DNA of 64,000 nucleotides, taken from assembly GCA_023229795.1 (NCBI GenBank), contig JALNYP010000003.1:1-64000 (forward strand). Reading direction: 5' to 3'. Source of the DNA: Syntrophobacterales bacterium. Its GTDB lineage: Bacteria > Desulfobacterota > Desulfobaccia > Desulfobaccales > 0-14-0-80-60-11. Positions 55,665-64,000 of the stretch are shown one piece after another. Each line of letters begins with the position of its first letter. Positions within the stretch are counted from its first letter, which is position 1. The translations under genes and the position numbers were made by a program. The notes beneath the pieces are model-generated. The model did no database searches and had not been told where the DNA came from. It worked only from the letters and a program-made list of their open reading frames with translations.

Positions 55665-55885
55665 AGTGCGCCATTTGCCGCCAGGGGGAAACCAGTCCAG
55701 GTTTGGTCACGGTCCTTCTTCAACGCGGTGAGACCAGCGTTATTTTTAAACAGGTGCCCGCCGAAGTTTGTGAGAATTGCGGAGAATATTATTTGACCCA
55801 GGCGGTCACCGAGCAGTTACTGGTTCGGGCGGAAGAAGCCGTCAAGAAGGGGGCCGAAGTGGAGATTCTCAGGTATGCCGCCTGA
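55661..55885 (+). CDS. YgiT-type zinc-finger antitoxin
   Basis: 74 residues. The zinc site is made by CAIC (residues 3-6) and CENC (about 37-40), followed by a helical C-terminus. This is the MqsA/YgiT-type antitoxin N-domain without the usual HTH, so regulation may be indirect. Pairs with the DUF4258 toxin directly upstream through ATGA overlap. Confidence 0.78.
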   Translation: MKCAICRQGETSPGLVTVLLQRGETSVIFKQVPAEVCENCGEYYLTQAVTEQLLVRAEEAVKKGAEVEILRYAA

Positions 55886-55927
55886 GACCGCTCGATTAGG
55901 CACTTAGAGATGAGGTAACCGAAAAAG

Positions 55928-57760
55928 TTGAGTAAAAACCAACAACGCATCCTCATGGGCAACGAGGCCATCGGGCGGGGGATTGTGGAGGCCGGCTGCA
56001 CCGTGGCGACCTCGTACCCCGGCACCCCGGCCTCCGAGATTTTGCCCTCCGTGGTGGCCTTTGCCAAAGAGACCGGGGCCCCGGTCTATGCCGAGTGGTC
56101 GGTGAACGAAAAGGTGGCCTTCGAAGTGGCGCTGGCCAACTCCATGAGCGGCCGCCGTTCCGCGGTCTCCATGAAGCAGGTGGGGCTAAACGTCGCCTCC
56201 GACCCCTTTCTGCGGGCCGCCTACCTGGGGGTCAAGGGCGGGCTGGTGGTCATCAGCGCGGACGACCCCGGGCCCCACAGCTCCCAGACCGAACAGGACA
56301 GCCGCTTTTTCGCCATGTTCGCCAAGGTGCCGGTGCTGGACCCGGTCAGCCCCCGGGAGGCCAAGGCCATGGTGGGCCGGGCCCTGGAGCTGTCGGAACG
56401 CTATGAGATCCCGGTCATGGTGCGGCCCACCACCCGGGTCTGCCACGCCCGGCAAAACCTCGCCTGCGGGCCGCCACAGATCCTGGACCGCCCGGCCCAC
56501 TTCGTCAAGGACCCCCGGCGCTGGTGCGCCACGCCTTTGTTCGTCCTGGAGTTGCACCGGCTCTTGAACGACAAGATCGGCCAGATCGCCGCGGCCCCGG
56601 AGTTCGCACCGCAGCTCACCAGGGGGGACGGCTCTTTCCCCGGCGCCTGTATCATCGCTGCCGGGGTGGCCTGGGCCCATACCGCGGACTGGCTGGCGGA
56701 GCTGGGCCTCCTGGGGCGGATCGATTTCTACCAGGTGGCCATGCCGTATCCCTTAAACCGCGATTTCATCAAGAAGATAAATTCCCAGTATAAACAAGCC
56801 TTGGTCCTCGAAGAGACCTATCCGGTCATCGAACTGCAACTGGGCGGCGCCCGGGTCCAGGGCCGCGCCTCGGGGACGGTCCCCCAGGCCGGTGAGCTCA
56901 CCCCCGACGTTATCCTGCCGGTGTTGGAGGCCTTCCTGGAGCTGCCGCCCCGACCTGCGCTTCAGCCTCCCGCCGGCGGCGACCGGCCCACTCTATGTGC
57001 CGGCTGCGCCCACCGGGCGGCCTTCTATGCCATCCGGGAGACTTTCCCCGGGGGGATCTTCCCCAGCGATATCGGCTGCTACACCCTGGGCCTGAACCTG
57101 GGCGCGGTGGACACCTGCCACTGCATGGGCGCAGGGATCAGCCAGGCCGCAGGGTTCTACCGGGCTTACGCCGCCGGTGCGGGAAACCTTCCCACCATTG
57201 TGGCCACCATCGGGGATTCCACCTTTTTCCATGCGGGCATTCCGGCCTTGCTGAACGCGGTCTTTAGTCAGGCCCACTTCATCCTGGTGATCCTGGACAA
57301 CGCCACTACGGCCATGACCGGCCATCAGCCCACTCCGCAGGTGGGCCTTACCGCCACCGGCGAGGCGGGCCACGCGGTACTCATCAGCGATCTGGTGCGG
57401 GCCTGCGGGGTCGGGTTCCTGCGGGAGGCCGACCCCTACGACCTGCCTGCCTTTATGGACCTGCTCAAGTCCGCCGACGTCTTCTGCCGCAGCCCCGAAG
57501 GCGGGGTGGCGGTGGTCATTGCCAAGCATCCGTGCCTGCTGGACAAAGAAGCCCGGAAGGCTCAGCCGGCTTACTCCATGTGCGTCACCGAGGATTGCAC
57601 CGGCTGCCGCCACTGCCTGGACGACTTCGAGTGCCCGGCCCTGTCCCCGGACGAAGCGGACGGCCGGGTGACCATCGACGGGGTGCGCTGTGTGGGCTGT
57701 GGGGTCTGCGTCCACGTCTGCCCCGAGGGGGCGATTAAGGCCAGTTTAACAAAGGGATAA
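55928..57760 (+). CDS. iorA: Indolepyruvate:ferredoxin oxidoreductase alpha subunit
   Basis: 610 residues from TTG 55928 (GAGGTAA upstream). A 2-oxoacid ferredoxin oxidoreductase: pyrimidine-binding N-terminal half (GNEAIGRGIVEAGCTVATSY), TPP-binding part (GDSTFFHAGIPALLNAVF, ILDNATTAMTGHQPTPQ), and two 4Fe-4S motifs at the C-terminus (CTGCRHCLDDFECP and CVGCGVCVHVCPEG). It oxidatively decarboxylates aryl pyruvates from aromatic amino acids, passing electrons to ferredoxin. iorB follows directly. Confidence 0.93.
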   Translation: MSKNQQRILMGNEAIGRGIVEAGCTVATSYPGTPASEILPSVVAFAKETGAPVYAEWSVNEKVAFEVALANSMSGRRSAVSMKQVGLNVASDPFLRAAYLGVKGGLVVISADDPGPHSSQTEQDSRFFAMFAKVPVLDPVSPREAKAMVGRALELSERYEIPVMVRPTTRVCHARQNLACGPPQILDRPAHFVKDPRRWCATPLFVLELHRLLNDKIGQIAAAPEFAPQLTRGDGSFPGACIIAAGVAWAHTADWLAELGLLGRIDFYQVAMPYPLNRDFIKKINSQYKQALVLEETYPVIELQLGGARVQGRASGTVPQAGELTPDVILPVLEAFLELPPRPALQPPAGGDRPTLCAGCAHRAAFYAIRETFPGGIFPSDIGCYTLGLNLGAVDTCHCMGAGISQAAGFYRAYAAGAGNLPTIVATIGDSTFFHAGIPALLNAVFSQAHFILVILDNATTAMTGHQPTPQVGLTATGEAGHAVLISDLVRACGVGFLREADPYDLPAFMDLLKSADVFCRSPEGGVAVVIAKHPCLLDKEARKAQPAYSMCVTEDCTGCRHCLDDFECPALSPDEADGRVTIDGVRCVGCGVCVHVCPEGAIKASLTKG

Positions 57761-57762
57761 CC

Positions 57763-58317
57763 GTGGAGAAATTTTTGATAAAGACGACGGACGAGGACGC
57801 CCGCCCCACCCGGCAGCAAATTATCGTCAGCGGCCTGGGCGGGCAGGGCGCCCTTACCCTGACCCGGCTCCTGGCAGAGGCCGGCGCGGCCGCGGGTCTC
57901 GAAATCATTACCTCCGAGACCCACGGCATGGCCCAGCGGGGCGGCACGGTCATCTCCATGATCAAGGCGGGGCCTTTTCAGGGCCCCCTGATTCCGGCGG
58001 GGGAGGCGGACACCGGCCTCTTCCTGCACCCCAGGAACCTGGCGGTGCACCGCTTTTATCTGAAACCGGGCGGGGCGGTGTTCGTCAATACCGGCGCGGC
58101 CGGGGACTATGCCAATGTGGATGGCCATGCCCTGGCCAAAGATCACGGCCTGCCGCCGGTGGCGGCCAACCTCATTCTGTTGGGATATGCCGCGGGGCGC
58201 GGCGGGTTGTTTATCGGGCCTGATTCCCTGGCCGAGGTGATCGCGGCCAAGACCCCGGAGCGCTTCCGGGAGGCCAGTCTCCGGGCCTTTAACGCCGGGC
58301 TGGCCGCAGCCGGGTGA
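57763..58317 (+). CDS. iorB: Indolepyruvate:ferredoxin oxidoreductase beta subunit
   Basis: 184 residues from GTG 57763, two bases after the iorA stop. It is the gamma-type domain of 2-oxoacid oxidoreductases with VSGLGGQGALTLTRLLAE, SETHGMAQRGGTVISMI and VFVNTG. Forms the IorAB complex with the preceding gene. Confidence 0.92.
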   Translation: MEKFLIKTTDEDARPTRQQIIVSGLGGQGALTLTRLLAEAGAAAGLEIITSETHGMAQRGGTVISMIKAGPFQGPLIPAGEADTGLFLHPRNLAVHRFYLKPGGAVFVNTGAAGDYANVDGHALAKDHGLPPVAANLILLGYAAGRGGLFIGPDSLAEVIAAKTPERFREASLRAFNAGLAAAG

Positions 58318-58346
58318 TGGCGGGAATCTTGTAGCCGCAGGCTTTA

Positions 58347-58452
58347 CCGTGAAAAACTTCAAATCCCCCTAAATCCCCCTTTGCCAAAGGGGGACTTAAG
58401 ACTCCCCTTTGAAAAAGGGGGGCAGGGGGGATTTTTCATCCCCGGGGGTGAG
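58347..58452 (+). repeat. MITE-like palindromic repeat, copy C, nested
   Basis: Starts CCGTGAAAAAC and carries AAATCCCCCTAAATCCCCC and two hairpins, then CATCCCCGGGGGTGAG; similarity to the other copies probably continues to 58474. It sits inside a tgc/gca palindrome: GTAGCCGCAGGCTTTA lies to its left and TTTAGCCTGCG to its right, and TTTA (58343-58346 and 58475-58478) appears on both sides, as a 4-bp target duplication would. Confidence 0.75.
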
Positions 58453-58524
58453 ATAGACTCTTGGTTCATGGACGTTTAGCCTGCGCCGCGAGAAATAAGC
58501 GAAATTCTAGGGAGAAGAATAACG

Positions 58525-58722
58525 ATGACAGAATGTCCCCGGCAGCAAGTGAATCTGGAACAATGCAATTGCACCTATGACCCCTGTCCGCGCAAGGGTA
58601 TCTGCTGCGAATGCCTGCGCTACCACCGGGCCTCGGGGGAGTTGCCGGCCTGCTACTTCACCCCGGAGGTGGAGCGCACCTATGATCGCAGCATTTCTCG
58701 TTTCTTAAAATCGCATCAATAA
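58525..58722 (+). CDS. DUF6485 family small cysteine-rich protein
   Basis: 65 residues with eight cysteines, mostly in [20 protein letters not shown], followed by PACYF. This matches the DUF6485 family found in anaerobes, probably metal- or iron-sulfur-binding. Function unknown. It lies between iorB and livM and may be cotranscribed with livM (15-bp gap). Confidence 0.75.
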   Translation: MTECPRQQVNLEQCNCTYDPCPRKGICCECLRYHRASGELPACYFTPEVERTYDRSISRFLKSHQ

Positions 58723-58737
58723 GGCGACGGAAACCGC

Positions 58738-59733
58738 ATGTCAGGTTGGGAGAAAGCCAGATTTTTTGCCCTCCGCCACCACACCGGGCTCCAGGTGTGG
58801 GGGCTGGCCGTGCTCCTGGCCCTTACGCCCCTGGTCATGCGCAATCCCTATAACCTGGGTATCCTCAACCTCATCGGCCTGTACGTCATCGTTGTCCTGG
58901 GACTTAACTTGTTTATCGGTTTCGCCGGCCAGATCTCCCTGGGACATGCCGCGTTTTTCGGCCTGGGGGCCTACGGCTCGGCCATCCTGACCACCACCTA
59001 CCAGGTGCCGGCCTGGCCGGCCATGATCCTTACCGCCGCGGCCATGGCCGGGGTGGCCCTGATCATCGGGGTTCCCACCTTAAGGCTCACCGGCCATTAC
59101 CTGGCCATGGCCACCCTCGGGTTCAACTATGTCGTGGACAGCATCTTCGTGGAGTGGGACGCGGTCACCGGCGGCCCCAGCGGCCTTTCCGGGATACCGC
59201 CCCTGTCCATCGGCGGCCTGACCTTCGACAGCGACCTCAAGTTTCACTATCTGGTTTGGACCTTTGCCCTGGTGGCCCTGGCTCTCTGCCTCAATTTGGT
59301 GCGGAGCGGGGTAGGCCGGGGTTTGGCCGCCCTGGCCGAAGACGAGGTAGCCGCCTCGGCCCTGGGAGTGGACGTGCGCCGGCAAAAAATCGCCGTATTT
59401 ATCCTCTCGGCGGTCTTCGCGTCGGTGGCCGGCAGCCTCTACGCCCACTACTTCGGCTACGTTAATCCGGAGGCCTTCAGCATCTTCAAGTCCCTGGACC
59501 TGGTCATCATGGTGGTGGGCGGCATGGGTTCCATCTGGGGCACCCTGTTCGGCGCCGCGTTCATCACCATCCTGCCGCAGTTCCTGGGATTTTTACAAAA
59601 CTATACGGACATCATCCACGGCCTGATTCTCGTGGTCATCCTCCTCTTTTTGCCCCAGGGGTTCGTGACCGGACTGGCAGACCTGGGGCGCGTCCGCTGG
59701 GCCCGGCGCCGCCTGGCCATGGGCGGACGCTGA
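58738..59733 (+). CDS. livM: Branched-chain amino-acid ABC transporter permease LivM
   Basis: 331 residues, about nine membrane helices, with the LivM patterns GLNLFIGFAGQISLGHAAFF, LRLTGHYLAMATLGFN and DEVAASALGVDVRRQKIAVF and the terminal GSIWGTLFGAAFITILPQFL. Partners LivH in the membrane. An ACGGAAA lies upstream of the ATG. Confidence 0.93.
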   Translation: MSGWEKARFFALRHHTGLQVWGLAVLLALTPLVMRNPYNLGILNLIGLYVIVVLGLNLFIGFAGQISLGHAAFFGLGAYGSAILTTTYQVPAWPAMILTAAAMAGVALIIGVPTLRLTGHYLAMATLGFNYVVDSIFVEWDAVTGGPSGLSGIPPLSIGGLTFDSDLKFHYLVWTFALVALALCLNLVRSGVGRGLAALAEDEVAASALGVDVRRQKIAVFILSAVFASVAGSLYAHYFGYVNPEAFSIFKSLDLVIMVVGGMGSIWGTLFGAAFITILPQFLGFLQNYTDIIHGLILVVILLFLPQGFVTGLADLGRVRWARRRLAMGGR

Positions 59734-59747
59734 TCAGGAGGCCGGCG

Positions 59748-60161
59748 ATAAATTACCTCAAGGCCTTCGGCGTATGGCTGGGATTTCTGGCGGTGGCTAT
59801 CACCTGCGCCATTATCCGGGAAAAATTCCTGGTGCCGGCCTTAGAGCCCCTGGCCGGCAAAGCCCTCGGCACCTTACTGGCAGCCGCCGTCATTTTGGGG
59901 CTGATTTTTCTCTATGTGGGAAAATTGAAGGACCCCAGCCGGGTCTCGCTGTTCAAGTTGGGCGTATACTGGACAGTGCTGACCATCGCGTTCGAGTGTC
60001 TCTTCGGCCATTATGTGATGGGCCTCGCCTGGGAGTCCCTGGGGGCCGAATATAACGTGTTCCGGGGAAAACTCTGGCCCCTGGTCTTGCTGGTCACCTG
60101 GTTCGGGCCTCTGTTGGCCAAAAAGATAAGGGGTCATGATCGTGTCCGGCAGCCTGCTTGA
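59748..60161 (+). CDS. Small membrane protein of the liv/ior cluster, possible ATA start
   Basis: 137 residues if it begins at ATA 59748, where AGGAGG lies 6 bases upstream; the first standard codon is GTG 59793, which has no good site and would cut into the first membrane helix. The product has three to four membrane segments (GVWLGFLAVAITCAII, GTLLAAAVILGLIFLYVG, GVYWTVLTIAFECLFG, KLWPLVLLVTWFGPLLA). No family recognised. The end overlaps the livG start by 26 bases, so it is part of the operon. Confidence 0.55.
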   Translation: MNYLKAFGVWLGFLAVAITCAIIREKFLVPALEPLAGKALGTLLAAAVILGLIFLYVGKLKDPSRVSLFKLGVYWTVLTIAFECLFGHYVMGLAWESLGAEYNVFRGKLWPLVLLVTWFGPLLAKKIRGHDRVRQPA

Positions 60162-60918
60162 AATATCCGGCCTCACCAAGCATTTCGGCGGCCTGCCGGC
60201 CCTGTCCCAGGTGTCGTTCCGGGCCGAGCCGGGCCAGGTTACCGCGCTCATCGGCCCGAACGGCGCGGGGAAGACTACCCTCATCAACTGCCTTACCGGG
60301 GTCATCCGGCCTGAGGCCGGGGAAATCTGGTTCGAGGGGCGCAATCTCGCCGGCCTGCCGGCCCACCGCATAGCCCGCCTGGGGATCAGCCGCACCTTCC
60401 AGAATCTGCGGATTTTTCCCCGTCTGTCGGTCCTGGACAACGTCCTCTGCGGGCTGACGGTCCGGGCCGGCGGCTCCATGCTGGAGGCGCTCTTACGTAC
60501 CCCGGGTCTGCGTCACCGGGAACGGCGGCTCAAGCTCATGGCCCTGGAGGTCCTGGACAATTTCGGCCTGGCCGACAAAGCCGCCTGGCCCGCGGCAGTG
60601 TTGCCTTATGGGGATAAAAAACGGGTAGAGATGGCCCGGGCCTTCGTGTCCCAGCCTAGCCTAACCCTGCTGGATGAGCCGGTGGCGGGCCTGAACCCCG
60701 ACGAAACCGCAGCGGTGGCGGGCCTCATCCGCCAGATGCGGCTGGCCGGGAAGACCATGATCCTGGTGGAACATGACATGGAACTGGTGATGGGCGTCTC
60801 GGACCACGTCGTGGTCCTGGACGGCGGCAGCCGGATCGCCCAGGGCACTCCCGACGAGGTGCGTCATAATCCCCTGGTGCTGGAAGCCTATCTGGGCCGC
60901 ATGAGCGTCACCGCCTGA
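60136..60918 (+). CDS. livG: Branched-chain amino-acid ABC transporter ATPase LivG
   Basis: 260 residues with Walker A GPNGAGKTTL, the LivG/LivF motif ISRTFQNLRIFPRLSVLDNV, signature LPYGDKKRVEMA and Walker B LLDEPVAGLNP. LivG forms an ATPase pair with LivF in the canonical system; no livF is in the window, so it may act as a homodimer or have a partner elsewhere. The transporter cluster ends here. Confidence 0.93.
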   Translation: MIVSGSLLEISGLTKHFGGLPALSQVSFRAEPGQVTALIGPNGAGKTTLINCLTGVIRPEAGEIWFEGRNLAGLPAHRIARLGISRTFQNLRIFPRLSVLDNVLCGLTVRAGGSMLEALLRTPGLRHRERRLKLMALEVLDNFGLADKAAWPAAVLPYGDKKRVEMARAFVSQPSLTLLDEPVAGLNPDETAAVAGLIRQMRLAGKTMILVEHDMELVMGVSDHVVVLDGGSRIAQGTPDEVRHNPLVLEAYLGRMSVTA

Positions 60919-61553
60919 GATAAATTTTATCACCCGCCACCGGGATGCCCCGGTCTGAAGCCTTTGCAATGCCGGTTGAGATCATAGACCCCTCCGGGGA
61001 CAATCGGCCACCCTTCCCTCTAAATTTCTCTTTCTCACCTATGCAGACCATTCGCATCTAGCGCGGCCCTAATCGGCTTCAGGTGCCGTTGGGGGCGATG
61101 GCGCCCCGCCTCAATAAGCCAAATAGGGTCCTACGTCAATAATTGTACGCCCAAACTGCCGGATGATTGCTGTGACAGGGTTTAAATCGCGATAATCGAG
61201 TGAGCCTTCCAGAGGATGAAATATTTAATTTATTTAAAGTTATAAATTACAGGGAATTTCCCAGAGGCATAGGTAATTTTACCTATCTAAAAATAGGATA
61301 ATCTACCTATTGCCCAATGTTATTCAAATTCTAAAATTTCCAATAATTAGTAATACTGCAGTTAACAGTCCTGAAGTTATCTTTATGATTTCCTCTTGAC
61401 TGCAGAAAATTCTGAATAAGGAGGTGAGGTTCAGAATCATCGGGAGTTTTGAAAGGCAAGGGGGCTTCCAAGCAAGGGTGCAGAATTTTGAGTAGTAATG
61501 AAGCCATCTTCGGCATTTGCCGAGGGACGCAGTTCGCCAAAGGGGTAATTATC
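60919..61553. other. Intergenic region upstream of the multicopper oxidase
   Basis: About 635 bases without a gene. It contains two operator-like palindromes (61269-61310) in an AT-rich part and a GC-richer leader at 61430-61545 with several possible hairpins (for example CTTCGGC-ATTT-GCCGAGG at 61508-61525). Confidence 0.5.
61269..61310. promoter_or_regulatory. Pair of ATAGGTAA-type palindromic operators
   Basis: ATAGGTAATTTTACCTAT (61269-61286) and ATAGGATAATCTACCTAT (61293-61310), both 18 bases with ATAGG...CCTAT arms and starts 24 bases apart. They lie about 245 bases before the oxidase start. The half-sites resemble those of DtxR/MntR-type metalloregulators, but the regulator is unknown. 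Confidence 0.55.
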
Positions 61554-64000
61554 ATGAAGAGGAATAAATTATTAAGGCTTATGGTGGCGGCAGCCGCAGT
61601 GGTTGCCATCTCCTGGGGAATCGTCCCGGGCTATGCCGGCGACGGCGGCCAGGCCGGTGGAGCTCCCGGCACCACGTGGTATGCCAATAGCCCGGCGCCT
61701 GATCCGCTCAACCCTGACTTCACCGCGACTAACCCTTCCGGCAAGCCTATCCGGAAATTTGTTACCAAGCTGCCCGGTTTGGGGCCTAATAACAAAAATG
61801 AACTCGGCCAGTATATCCCTATCGCGGTGAAGGATACCACCACCTTCCCGGGCTCTGACTTTTACACCATCGGGATAACCGAATATGCCGAGCAGCTGCA
61901 TCCGGACCTGGCCAAGGCCACCAAATTGCGGGGTTATGTCGACCTGAGTCCAACGATAACGACGCCCGCCCCCCATTATATGGGTCCCCTGATTATCGCC
62001 AGGCGTAACCGTCCGGTGCGGCTCCTGGTTAAAAACCAACTACCCACGGGCATCGCCGGAAGGCTCTTCATCCCGACGGACTACATACTCATGGGGGCGG
62101 GGATGGGTCCGGATGGGATCAATACTTACACGCAGAACCGCGCCTCCACCCATCTTCATGGCGGCTTTACTCCCTGGATCAGCGATGGGACGCCCCACCA
62201 ATGGATTACCCCCGCGGGAGAAACGGGCCCCTACCTGAAAGGGGATAGTTTCCAGAACGTCCCCGACATGGTGGGCCCCGGAAAGCTGATTCCGGACCCG
62301 CAGCCGGGCGATGGGTTGGCCACGTTTTATTATACCAACCGGCAGAGCAACCGGCTCATGTTCTACCATGAGCATGCCGTCGGCATCACCCGCCTCGGGG
62401 TTTATGCCGGCCTAGCCGCGCCCTATTTGATCGTGGACCCGGTGGAGGAGGGATTGATTAGAAATGGAATACTTCCCAATCCCCTGAAAGGGTATTACTT
62501 TTATGGGGTTCCCCTGGTCATTCAGGATAGGACCTTCGTCCCCAAGAACATCGACACCCAAGATAATGCTTGGAATCCGTGGCGGACGGCCAACGGCATA
62601 ACCGCCGGTGTGGAAGGCGATCTCTGGTTCCCCCACAAGTACGAGCCGAACCAGGACCCGACTTCAGACACCGGCGCCAGCCTGTTCGGCCGGTGGGATT
62701 ATGGCCCCTGGTTCTGGCCGCCGACGCCCACGACAACCTCCAGCACCCCCGGCCCGGTCGGCACCAGCCACCTGATGCCGGGAATGGCGTCTGACTTTAG
62801 CAATCCCTGGGTTTACGACACCTGCCTCGTGCCTGAGAGCTTCATGGATACCATGCTGGTCAACGGCAACGCCTACCCCTACTTCAACGTGTCCCCCAAG
62901 GCCTACCGGTTCCGGCTGCTCAACGCTTGTAACGACCGCAACCTCAACCTGTCGTTCTTTGTGGCCGATACGGGTGGCGGCAAGTACGCCAGGGCCGTCG
63001 CACCAGTAGATGTCAAAGGGGGCCCGGTTAGCAGACTCGTGTTTACGAGCACCGGCCAAGGTTATACTTCTGCCCCCAATGTTTACATCTATGGCGGCGG
63101 CGGCACCGGCGCTGCTGCTACGGTATCCTTACCGGCTCAGGCCATTGACAGTATCAAGGTGACAAACGGCGGCACCGGCTATACCACTGCTCCCACGGTG
63201 AACATCACGGGCGGCGGGGGTACCGGCGCGACGGCCACTGTGACCATTAACGCCAGCGGTAATGTTACGGGCATCACGCTGACGAACGCCGGCGCGGGTT
63301 ATACCACTGCCCCGCTGGTCACCCTCACGGGTGGCGGCGGCTACGGGGCTACTGCGGCTGCAGCCTTAGCCCCCAGCTCTCTTGCTGCAATCACGCTGAC
63401 GAACGGCGGCACGGGTTACACCTCCCGTCCCACGGTGGTTATCGGTAGCGCCACGGAAGTCAAAATGGTTCCCGCGGTCGCCACTACGGGCTTCCCGGCG
63501 GACTGGCCGACGGATGGCCGGGATGGCGGGGTGCCGGATCCGGCCACGGTGGGTCCGAACATCATCCAGATCGGCACTGAAGGCGGCTTCCTGCCGGCGC
63601 CGGCAGTGATCCCCGCGCAGCCGGTCAACTATGACTACAACCGCAGAAACATCGTAGTCTTAAACGTGTTGCAAAAGGCCCTCTTTATGGGTCCGGCGGA
63701 ACGGGCTGACTTTATTGTTGACTTCTCCGGCTATGCCGGTAAGACCGTCATTTTCTATAACGACGCGCCCGCGCCGGTGCCGGCGTTTGATCCCCGCTGC
63801 GACTACTACACGGGCGACCCGGATCAACTCGTCAACGGCGGCGCGGCCACGACTCTGCCCGGCTATGGGCCCAACACCCGGACTATCATGCAATTCCGGG
63901 TAGCGAATACCGCCCCGGATCCACCCTATGATCTGGCTGCCTTGCAGAATGCGACTACAGGTTTGCCGGCCGCTTACGCCCAGACTCAGCCAACGCCTAT
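61554..64000 (+). CDS. Secreted multicopper oxidase with internal Gly-rich repeats (3' end missing)
   Basis: At least 815 residues; the frame is open to the window end. After a signal peptide ([20 protein letters not shown], cleavage near GYA) the cupredoxin domains carry copper-ligand motifs: [18 protein letters not shown] and [16 protein letters not shown], as in CotA/bilirubin-oxidase-type enzymes. At about residues 490-640 an insertion holds four repeats of the type [24 protein letters not shown]. The remaining copper ligands lie beyond the window. ATG 61554 has AAGGGG upstream. It could oxidise metals or organics at the cell surface or in the periplasm; the substrate is unknown. Confidence 0.85.
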   Translation, partial: MKRNKLLRLMVAAAAVVAISWGIVPGYAGDGGQAGGAPGTTWYANSPAPDPLNPDFTATNPSGKPIRKFVTKLPGLGPNNKNELGQYIPIAVKDTTTFPGSDFYTIGITEYAEQLHPDLAKATKLRGYVDLSPTITTPAPHYMGPLIIARRNRPVRLLVKNQLPTGIAGRLFIPTDYILMGAGMGPDGINTYTQNRASTHLHGGFTPWISDGTPHQWITPAGETGPYLKGDSFQNVPDMVGPGKLIPDPQPGDGLATFYYTNRQSNRLMFYHEHAVGITRLGVYAGLAAPYLIVDPVEEGLIRNGILPNPLKGYYFYGVPLVIQDRTFVPKNIDTQDNAWNPWRTANGITAGVEGDLWFPHKYEPNQDPTSDTGASLFGRWDYGPWFWPPTPTTTSSTPGPVGTSHLMPGMASDFSNPWVYDTCLVPESFMDTMLVNGNAYPYFNVSPKAYRFRLLNACNDRNLNLSFFVADTGGGKYARAVAPVDVKGGPVSRLVFTSTGQGYTSAPNVYIYGGGGTGAAATVSLPAQAIDSIKVTNGGTGYTTAPTVNITGGGGTGATATVTINASGNVTGITLTNAGAGYTTAPLVTLTGGGGYGATAAAALAPSSLAAITLTNGGTGYTSRPTVVIGSATEVKMVPAVATTGFPADWPTDGRDGGVPDPATVGPNIIQIGTEGGFLPAPAVIPAQPVNYDYNRRNIVVLNVLQKALFMGPAERADFIVDFSGYAGKTVIFYNDAPAPVPAFDPRCDYYTGDPDQLVNGGAATTLPGYGPNTRTIMQFRVANTAPDPPYDLAALQNATTGLPAAYAQTQPTP

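Noticed and set aside
61436..61545. Possible GEMM-type (cyclic-dinucleotide) riboswitch before the multicopper oxidase
   Set aside because: GGCAAGG and GGGACGCAG fragments recall GEMM, but the conserved GACGCAAAGCC core and tetraloop hairpin could not be fitted. A covariance search would decide.
63022..63470. Array-like repeats that could suggest CRISPR
   Set aside because: The repeats are in frame, about 100 bases long and encode a protein repeat; there are no uniform spacers or cas genes.

Overview
The window looks like chromosome from an anaerobic, GC-rich Gram-negative bacterium, most likely a Desulfobacterota (deltaproteobacterial) lineage. LptD, HldE and Ugd point to an LPS outer membrane. 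Two-subunit indolepyruvate:ferredoxin oxidoreductase, Rex, an F0 operon separated from F1, DUF4416, DUF6485, a RemA homologue and many PAS/HD-GYP/CheB-CheR signalling proteins fit that group. The species assignment is inference.

Layout. 1-1400 is the edge of a foreign element: an excisionase-like HTH gene, an HNH gene, a strong promoter and a tRNA-Arg(CCT) gene cut in its anticodon arm. 1607-6904 is an envelope cluster (lptD, ugd, hldE). 6935-8600 holds a low-GC orphan and an isochorismatase-like hydrolase. 8977-18300 carries a DHH phosphoesterase, MeaB, small membrane proteins, an SH3 lipoprotein/zinc-ribbon pair, an unusual PEP-synthase-like protein with a receiver protein, and a beta-carbonic anhydrase. 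18303-22220 is a giant CheB-CheR-PAS-kinase fusion. 22395-25596 has nadE, queC and queE. 25984-28323 is DUF4416-yicC-remA-gmk, followed by an intact IS1595-family element with terminal repeats and an 8-bp target duplication. 29386-34600 is a FecR/TPR-barrel pair and a GAF-PAS kinase. 34816-37376 holds the F0 genes (atpZ-like, atpI, atpB, atpE) and rex with its own operator. 37561-48889 has a flavodoxin-like protein, uvrA, a sigma54 activator, a PDE-like HD protein and a NarX/NarL-type pair.

49207-53565 is a four-gene cluster without an assigned function: a degenerate Prim-Pol-like protein, PAS-HD-GYP, a repeat protein with an Ada-like zinc module, and a membrane protein. 53898-60918 is a branched-chain amino-acid-type ABC transporter (livH, livM, livG) interrupted by iorA/iorB, DUF6485, a toxin-antitoxin pair and a small exported protein; livF and a binding protein are not in the window. 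This suggests uptake of amino acids (or related acids) coupled to 2-oxoacid oxidation. 61554 to the end is the 5' part of a secreted multicopper oxidase with four internal Gly-rich repeats, preceded by a pair of operator-like palindromes.

Several short palindromic repeat families are scattered between genes, including a ~105-130 bp MITE-like family with three copies, one of which is nested inside another repeat.
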